Shown here in pieces: positions 6,724 to 10,053 of a stretch of 10,053 nt of DNA; the stretch's first letter is position 1; each line of letters begins with the position of its first letter. Position numbers and translations under genes: made by a program. This DNA comes from Paludibacteraceae bacterium. Its GTDB lineage: Bacteria > Bacteroidota > Bacteroidia > Bacteroidales > Paludibacteraceae. The DNA lies in contig CANFFA010000057.1 of assembly GCA_947445425.1 (NCBI GenBank), positions 1 through 10,053 on the forward strand, written 5' to 3'. The notes under the pieces are model-generated. The model ran no database searches, was not told the DNA's origin, and was given only the letters and a program-made list of their open reading frames with translations.

Positions 6724-6822
6724 ATGGCATATAAGGCGAAAAACAAAAAAGGTAATTACAACCCCGAAGCAGTGCGGGGCGGGGTCTCTCGACAGTTGGA
6801 GGGCTTAAAAATAGCCCTCTGA
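6724..6822 (+). CDS. Candidate small basic protein (32 aa, or 59 aa from GTG 6646)
   Basis: From ATG 6724 the frame reads MAYKAKNKKGNYNPEAVRGG and then 12 more residues to a TGA. The frame is open upstream to a TAG at 6628, and a GTG at 6646 would give 59 aa with an aromatic/basic N-terminal part (FRLWLYFKRFDKLHH). The codon and amino-acid make-up looks protein-like, unlike the AT-rich sequence around it. The stretch 6700-6822 has clearly higher GC than its flanks. A 7-bp hairpin overlaps the last codons. No convincing promoter or ribosome binding site is visible. It could instead be part of a structured RNA or the remnant of a longer gene. Function unknown. Confidence 0.35.
   Translation: MAYKAKNKKGNYNPEAVRGGVSRQLEGLKIAL
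6799..6819 (+). other. Hairpin GAGGGCT / AGCCCTC
   Basis: Perfect 7-bp inverted arms flank the loop TAAAAAT. They overlap the end of the candidate small ORF and stop one base before its TGA. A second short stem (CCCCG / CGGGG) lies about 20 bases upstream. No T-tract follows, so it is not a standard terminator. It may be a structured RNA element. Confidence 0.4.
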
Positions 6823-7049
6823 AGACATATAAGCCATAAAATCAGCCGTATAAGGGTCGGAAAGTCGGAAAAAGAAAGGAAAGCAGAAGAATTTTGTACA
6901 CATTACTTTGTTATTTATGTGGTAATCCGTTGAATTTTAAGTACTCGCAAATTTTTTCTTTGATTTTATATTTTTCTTTTTACAACTTCATTCTATCCTT
7001 AATATTAATAAAGAGAAAGAAATACATGAGGGCAAAAATTAAAACACGC

Positions 7050-7237
7050 TTACAACCTTGCAACCTTACAACTTTGCAGCATATTTATTTAAAAATTAGC
7101 TGTTTACTGGTTGTAAGTAAGATTTAAAAAGGGATATAAGGCGATTACAACCGCTTACAGTAAAAAAATGATTACAACCACTTTTAAGCCGTAAAAGTCT
7201 AAAAATGTGGTTGTTGTATTGTGGTTGTAGGTTGTAA
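7050..7237. repeat. Array of TTACAACC octamers on both strands (iteron-like)
   Basis: Four 8-base units run in tandem without spacing at 7050-7081: TTACAACC, TTGCAACC, TTACAACT, TTGCAGCA. Further exact copies follow at 7145-7152 and 7172-7179. Inverted exact copies (GGTTGTAA) lie at 7109-7116 and 7230-7237, with one-base to two-base variants at 7209-7216 and 7223-7230. Another isolated copy is at 6756-6763. Such clusters serve as replication iterons, recombinase arm sites or transfer origins in mobile elements. Intergenic low-complexity repeats of Bacteroidota are the main alternative. Confidence 0.5.
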
Positions 7238-7282
7238 GGCACTTACTTTTTTTCTTTTTTCAATTTATCACTTTTTACGGCT
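7187..7282. repeat. Inverted repeat enclosing the last octamers
   Basis: AGCCGTAAAAGT at 7187-7198 is the reverse complement of 7270-7282 apart from one extra base in the right arm. The arms are 71 bases apart and enclose three inverted octamers. Immediately to the left, ACAACCAC (7175-7182) can also pair with GTGGTTGT (7207-7214), so alternative folds compete. Confidence 0.4.
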
Positions 7283-7493
7283 GAAACCCCCAATTCTATT
7301 GGAAAACGCATAAATTTTTAACTTTATTTTTGGTTTGGCGAATTTTTGGTTCATTCTCCTTGCATTGGTAAGGCGATATTTAAAAATTGACCGCCAGAGA
7401 TTAAAAGTTTTTTTTCGTACAACTCATTAAAATAGGTGCATAAAAAAGAGCCTTGAAATTATGCTCTATTCATTTTACAAATTCAACTATCTG

Positions 7494-7507
7494 ATATACA
7501 AGTATAT
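7494..7507. promoter_or_regulatory. Operator-like palindrome ATATAC-AA-GTATAT
   Basis: Perfect 6-base inverted arms with a 2-base spacer end five bases upstream of the TTG of the promoter at 7512-7542. This position suits a repressor or activator of the mobile-element genes that follow. No regulator gene is visible in the window. Confidence 0.4.
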
Positions 7508-7511
7508 ACTA

Positions 7512-7542
7512 TTGTTTTAGGTCTATTTATTTTGTATCTTTG
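7512..7542 (+). promoter_or_regulatory. Bacteroidota-type promoter for the right-hand gene run
   Basis: TTG at 7512-7514 and TATCTTTG at 7535-7542 are separated by 20 bases, an excellent match to the Bacteroidota primary-sigma pattern (TTG, about 19-21 bases, TAnnTTTG). Transcription should begin near 7548, giving a leader of about 65 bases before the ATG at 7614. Confidence 0.75.
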
Positions 7543-7547
7543 TGTAA

Positions 7548-7573
7548 CAAAAGGGGGAGAGAGCTCCCTTTTG
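7548..7573 (+). promoter_or_regulatory. Hairpin at the 5' end of the leader
   Basis: CAAAA plus GGGAG pair with CTCCC plus TTTTG around an AGAG loop, with two bulged Gs. An alternative register pairs CAAAAGGG with CCCTTTTG. It begins at the predicted transcription start, so it would cap the mRNA and may stabilise it or adjust translation. No T-tract beyond the stem supports termination. Confidence 0.5.
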
Positions 7574-7613
7574 AGTAAATGCAAATTTTATTAACAATCT
7601 AAATTTTTACAGT

Positions 7614-8216
7614 ATGTCAAAACATGGAGCAGCACAAAAAGTGCAAACGAACTTCCCAAGCATGAGAATTTCAGAAGTGGCAACAGCAGAAGCAACCGCC
7701 AAAGTGATTAATTTCAAATCTACAGCCGTAGACACCCCAAGCGAAGAAGTGCAAGCCGAAGCCACCGCAGAGCGTGAAACCGTAAGTATTTACGAAGTCA
7801 TTGAAAAGGTAAATGCGGAGTACAACAATGGCGAGCGGGTTTTGCCTTCCGAGTTGGAACGCAGAGCAGACGAAGAAGCAGCAAGACAGGCAGAAGAGGA
7901 AAGGCAAGCGGCACCGACACCCGAACCAATCGCAGAGCCTAAGCCAGTGCAAAGCATTGAGGAGATAAAACGCAAAAGCGAAGTATTGAGCCGTTTGTCT
8001 GTTAAGTGGGACAGCCTAAACGAAAAACGCAGGAGGGTGGAAGATTTCGCCATTTCGCACGATGGAGACACGGCAAGCGTAAGGGTTAGGGATGCACAGG
8101 GGGAACTATTCGAGAGCAACAGCCCCAAAACCATTGGCAAGCTGATTGAATTTTGGAAAGAAGAGTTTTCCGATGCAATCGCAGGAGTAGAAAAGGAAAT
8201 GCGAGAAATCGCCTAA
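7614..8216 (+). CDS. Uncharacterised charged, mostly helical protein of a mobile element
   Basis: This 200-aa protein opens the right-hand gene run and has its own promoter and leader. The N-terminal 60 residues are Ala/Thr/Glu-rich and probably disordered. Residues about 80-100 are a strongly charged helix (ELERRADEEAARQAEEERQA), followed by a Pro-rich linker (TPEPIAEPKPV). The C-terminal part (about 115-200) looks folded, with SIEEIKRKSEVLSRLSVKWD, then a strand pair (DTASVRVRDAQGELFESN) and a final helix. There is no signal peptide, membrane span or catalytic motif. I have the impression that similar proteins precede ArdC/RadC genes in Bacteroidota elements, but know no family name. The neighbours suggest a role in element maintenance or DNA processing. 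Confidence 0.7.
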   Translation: MSKHGAAQKVQTNFPSMRISEVATAEATAKVINFKSTAVDTPSEEVQAEATAERETVSIYEVIEKVNAEYNNGERVLPSELERRADEEAARQAEEERQAAPTPEPIAEPKPVQSIEEIKRKSEVLSRLSVKWDSLNEKRRRVEDFAISHDGDTASVRVRDAQGELFESNSPKTIGKLIEFWKEEFSDAIAGVEKEMREIA

Positions 8217-8229
8217 AAAGATAAAAAAA

Positions 8230-8261
8230 CACCGCTCACAGTGTCGAGACCGTGGGCGGTG
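8230..8261. other. Strong 10-bp hairpin between the first two right-hand genes
   Basis: CACCGCTCAC (8230-8239) pairs with GTGGGCGGTG (8252-8261) with one G-U pair and a 12-base loop. It lies 13 bases after the stop codon. An A-tract precedes it and no T-tract follows, so on the + strand it is more likely an mRNA stabiliser or partial attenuator. On the minus strand it would look like a terminator. Confidence 0.5.
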
Positions 8262-8310
8262 CAAATCAAACATCCGAAGATATTAATTTATAAAAAAAAG
8301 AAACAAAGAT

Positions 8311-8637
8311 ATGAATACAGCTTCAAACATCCAAGCCAAACGCACGGAATTAAAAGAAATTTCCAACACCCTAAAGGAATTAAAACAAAACGGAGGGATA
8401 ACCACGATAAACGAGGGACTTTTAAGCATTTACAACCTACAAGGACACCGAGAACTTAAAACCTTTGAGCAGTGGGAACGATTAGGGAAGCGAGTTAAAA
8501 AGGGAGCTAAAGCACTTTATTTGTGGGGAAAACAGACCACAAAGACCATAAGCGAAGAGGGACACGAAAAAGAGATACAATATTTCCCATTGGTTGCCCT
8601 ATTTTCTGACATACAAGTAGTTGACCCACAATTTTAA
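8311..8637 (+). CDS. ArdC-like N-terminal (ssDNA-binding) domain protein
   Basis: This 108-aa protein matches the N-terminal domain of ArdC-type antirestriction proteins (DUF1738-like), which bind single-stranded DNA and protect incoming plasmid or ICE DNA. The diagnostic stretch is TFEQWERLGKRVKKGAKALYLW (about residues 50-71), corresponding to the family's W.(T/F)..QW..lG..VrKGeKa..lW pattern, followed by strands that include YFPLVALFSDIQV. Full ArdC proteins of about 300 aa also have a zinc-metallopeptidase domain with HExxH; here the protein ends in a stop right after the N-domain. It lies 12 bases before the RadC-like gene. The short form may bind DNA without peptidase activity. The domain call is fairly sure; an in vivo antirestriction role is inferred. 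Confidence 0.75.
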   Translation: MNTASNIQAKRTELKEISNTLKELKQNGGITTINEGLLSIYNLQGHRELKTFEQWERLGKRVKKGAKALYLWGKQTTKTISEEGHEKEIQYFPLVALFSDIQVVDPQF

Positions 8638-8649
8638 ACCCTGCCCAAT

Positions 8650-9102
8650 ATGAAAACATATAAATCCAACCTGCCCGAAATCATTCTAAAGTACAAAAAA
8701 GGGGACACAAAGAAAGTGAAAATAACAAGCTCACAAGACTGTTATAACGTGTTTATGGAATTTTACGACCAAGACACCATCGAGTTAAACGAAAGCGTTA
8801 TTATTCTGTATTTGAACAGCGGAAACAATACCATAGGATGGCAAAAGCACAGCAGCGGAGGAATGACACAAACCGTTATAGATATACGGCTGATAATGAC
8901 CACCGCCTTACAATGTGGGGCAAGTTCATTGATATTGAGCCACAACCACCCAAGCGGACAACTAAAAGCAAGCCCCGAAGATGAAAACATCACAAAGAGA
9001 GTGAAACAAGCTTGCGAAGCCCTAAACATCAAACTATTAGACCATATTATCGTCACACCCGAAAGCGGATACTATTCTTTTTCGGACGAAGGAAAAATCT
9101 GA
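8650..9102 (+). CDS. RadC-type JAB/MPN domain protein
   Basis: This 150-aa protein has a full JAMM metal site: Glu48 in NESVIILYLN, then His98-x-His100 followed by Ser108 and Asp111 (HNHPSGQLKASPED), exactly H-x-H-x7-S-x2-D. The surrounding text (LILSHNHPSG and LLDHIIVTPESGYYSFSDEG) is typical of the C-terminal domain of RadC-family proteins. Housekeeping RadC is about 220-230 aa with an N-terminal helix-hairpin-helix part; this short form lacks it, as is usual for copies on Bacteroidota mobile elements. Despite the name, a DNA-repair role is not established for the family. A metal-dependent isopeptidase or nuclease-like activity has been proposed. The start is 12 bases after the ArdC-like gene, so the two are co-transcribed. 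Confidence 0.9.
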   Translation: MKTYKSNLPEIILKYKKGDTKKVKITSSQDCYNVFMEFYDQDTIELNESVIILYLNSGNNTIGWQKHSSGGMTQTVIDIRLIMTTALQCGASSLILSHNHPSGQLKASPEDENITKRVKQACEALNIKLLDHIIVTPESGYYSFSDEGKI

Positions 9103-9104
9103 AA

Positions 9105-9199
9105 AGTGATTAACGGTTAGTGATGAGTGATTAATAAAAAAAACACGCACCTATTCACTAATCGTTAACACGCTAATAATTAATCACTAAACGTTAAAC
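9105..9199. repeat. Intergenic inverted and direct repeats based on TTAACGNTTAGTGA
   Basis: GTGATTAACGGTTAGTGA (9106-9123) has imperfect inverted partners at 9154-9171 (TTCACTAATCGTTAACAC) and 9181-9199 (around TAATCACTAAACGTTAAA). The left arm also holds a second GTGATTA. Folding the left arm on either right copy would make competing hairpins in the 113-base gap before the DUF3871-like gene. Flavobacterial intergenic low-complexity sequence often looks like this; a regulatory role is possible but unproven. Confidence 0.45.
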
Positions 9200-9215
9200 A
9201 TTAAACACTTACAAC

Positions 9216-10053
9216 ATGATTGCATCTACATTTGATTTTCAGACCAACAACATACAAGTTTTAGACCTTGACACCTTACAGAGAACCCACAAAGAGAATG
9301 ATATTTACGGCAACCCATTACGGGGCGTTTATCATTATGAAGTCATTAACCGAATAACGGAGATTTGCAGAAATAGCGGATTAAATCACGAGGTAGAAGA
9401 AATATTTGCAGCACAAAACCGAAGCCGACAAAATCCTGGCGTTGTCATTCTGCCACAAGTGGAAGCCATACACGGCACGAACGCAGCCGAGGCACATATT
9501 TTACGCCGTGTTTATACCACTATCAGAATAAACGACCGAGAGACCCCCGAAATGACCACCAATATTGTGATAGCCTACCACCAAGACGGCATCCAAATTG
9601 CTTTTGGTCCTTGTGTCAAAATCTGCCACAACCAATGTATTTTAAGCCCCGAAAGAATCGCATCAAATTACGGTAAGAATGGCGGAACAGATGAACAGCT
9701 TTTTGAAAGTGTGAGCGATTGGATGAATAACTTTTTTGAATACAGAGAAAACGATTTGCGTACCCTTGAAAAAATGAAACAAATCAACTGCACCCAAAAC
9801 GATGTTTTTCAACTCATTGGTTTACTCACTTCTTTACGAGTGGCACACGACAGCACCAACCCAATATTGAGAAACGAGGTTAAATGTTACCCCCTCACAC
9901 AGTCCCAAATTAGCCAATTTACAGAGGATTATTTGGAGAAAGCACAGGAAACAAGTGTTTTAAATCTTTGGGACATTTACAATATTGCGACAGAAATGTA
10001 CAAACCCAACCGAACGGACATTCCGAACCTTATCCCGCAAAACTTGGCTTTAA
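9216..10053 (+). CDS. DUF3871-like mobile-element protein (3' end outside window)
   Basis: The frame opens at ATG 9216 and runs for 279 codons to the window edge without a stop, so the end is missing. The layout recalls DUF3871 proteins of Bacteroidota mobile elements. There is an N-terminal part naming a substrate-like region (LPQVEAIHGTN, about residues 76-86), then a strand/turn block with three cysteines (FGPCVKICHNQCIL, about 127-140), a Trp helix (SVSDWMNNFF), QLIGLLTSLR (about 188-197), and a C-terminal SVLNLWDIYNIATEMYKP block (about 241-258) like the family's LW.LYN..T segment. The three Cys could bind a metal or be structural. The family has no known function. The family call is from memory of its pattern. 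Confidence 0.6.
   Translation, partial: MIASTFDFQTNNIQVLDLDTLQRTHKENDIYGNPLRGVYHYEVINRITEICRNSGLNHEVEEIFAAQNRSRQNPGVVILPQVEAIHGTNAAEAHILRRVYTTIRINDRETPEMTTNIVIAYHQDGIQIAFGPCVKICHNQCILSPERIASNYGKNGGTDEQLFESVSDWMNNFFEYRENDLRTLEKMKQINCTQNDVFQLIGLLTSLRVAHDSTNPILRNEVKCYPLTQSQISQFTEDYLEKAQETSVLNLWDIYNIATEMYKPNRTDIPNLIPQNLAL

Larger units (their letters stand above)
6413..7613. other. 1.2-kb stretch without a large gene
   Basis: I see no ORF above about 77 codons and no rRNA-like or tRNA-like cloverleaf. The stretch holds the terminase terminator, a 17-bp palindrome, a candidate small protein with a hairpin at its 3' end, an octamer array on both strands, an inverted repeat around part of it, and the promoter/leader of the next gene. 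ATATAAGGCGA occurs twice (6729-6739, and again near 7134-7144). A weak hairpin at 7447-7467 with an upstream A-tract would read as a terminator on the minus strand. The density of symmetric elements suggests a control or origin-type region rather than decayed genes. Confidence 0.55.

Noticed and set aside
6894..7127. 77-codon open frame on the + strand
   Set aside because: It is translated from AT-rich and repeat sequence, including the octamer array. It has a Phe/Leu/Ile-rich composition and no start context.
7050..7237. Octamer array as a CRISPR
   Set aside because: The units are only 8 bases, tandem or irregularly spaced, in both orientations, with no unique spacers of constant length and no cas genes.
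7447..7467. Minus-strand intrinsic terminator
   Set aside because: The core stem is only 5 bp with an 11-base loop, and there is no minus-strand gene for it to serve. It is mentioned only as part of the non-coding stretch.
6413..7613. tRNA gene or tRNA-derived attachment site
   Set aside because: No T-arm consensus, anticodon stem or CCA-end pattern was found on either strand.
8241..8459. 72-codon open frame on the + strand from GTG
   Set aside because: It starts in the loop of a hairpin and overlaps the ArdC-like gene out of frame; it is a shadow frame.

Overview
The window looks like accessory DNA of a Bacteroidota (Flavobacteriia-like) chromosome or large mobile element. The reasons are the low GC content, the rarity of Shine-Dalgarno sequences, a good Bacteroidota-type promoter (TTG, 20 bases, then TATCTTTG, at 7512-7542), and a right-hand gene set (an ArdC-type N-terminal domain, a RadC-type JAB protein and a DUF3871-like protein) of the kind carried by Bacteroidota mobile elements. 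All credible genes lie on the + strand. No species can be named from the sequence.

Region 1 (1-2395) is very AT-rich. It holds a compact four-gene run: the C-terminal part of a coiled-coil protein with one canonical EF-hand loop, two tandem paralogues of about 200 aa from a family I do not recognise, and a 113-aa membrane-associated protein with an HExxH motif. The tandem duplication beside a larger protein resembles an effector/immunity cassette, but this is inference.

Region 2 (2396-6462) is a phage DNA-packaging module of higher GC, framed by hairpin terminators. Its five genes overlap or nearly touch: an unknown 248-aa protein, a single-HKD phospholipase D-like protein, two small helix-turn-helix proteins that look like terminase small subunits, and a complete terminase large subunit with Walker A, Walker B and nuclease aspartates. 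A terminator hairpin follows. No portal, protease or capsid gene is seen on either side, so the module is a remnant, a satellite-type packaging cassette or a rearranged prophage piece. Two short sequences occur on both sides of it.

Region 3 (6413-7613) is about 1.2 kb with no large gene. It contains several palindromes, a candidate small protein (ATG at 6724), an array of TTACAACC-like octamers on both strands (7050-7237), an inverted repeat around part of that array, and finally a palindrome, promoter and leader hairpin in front of the next gene.

Region 4 (7614-10053) is a mobile-element gene run: an unknown charged 200-aa protein, an ArdC N-domain protein, a RadC/JAB protein, and the start of a DUF3871-like protein that runs off the window. 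Regions 2 and 4 may belong to one composite element or to two that lie side by side; the window does not decide this.
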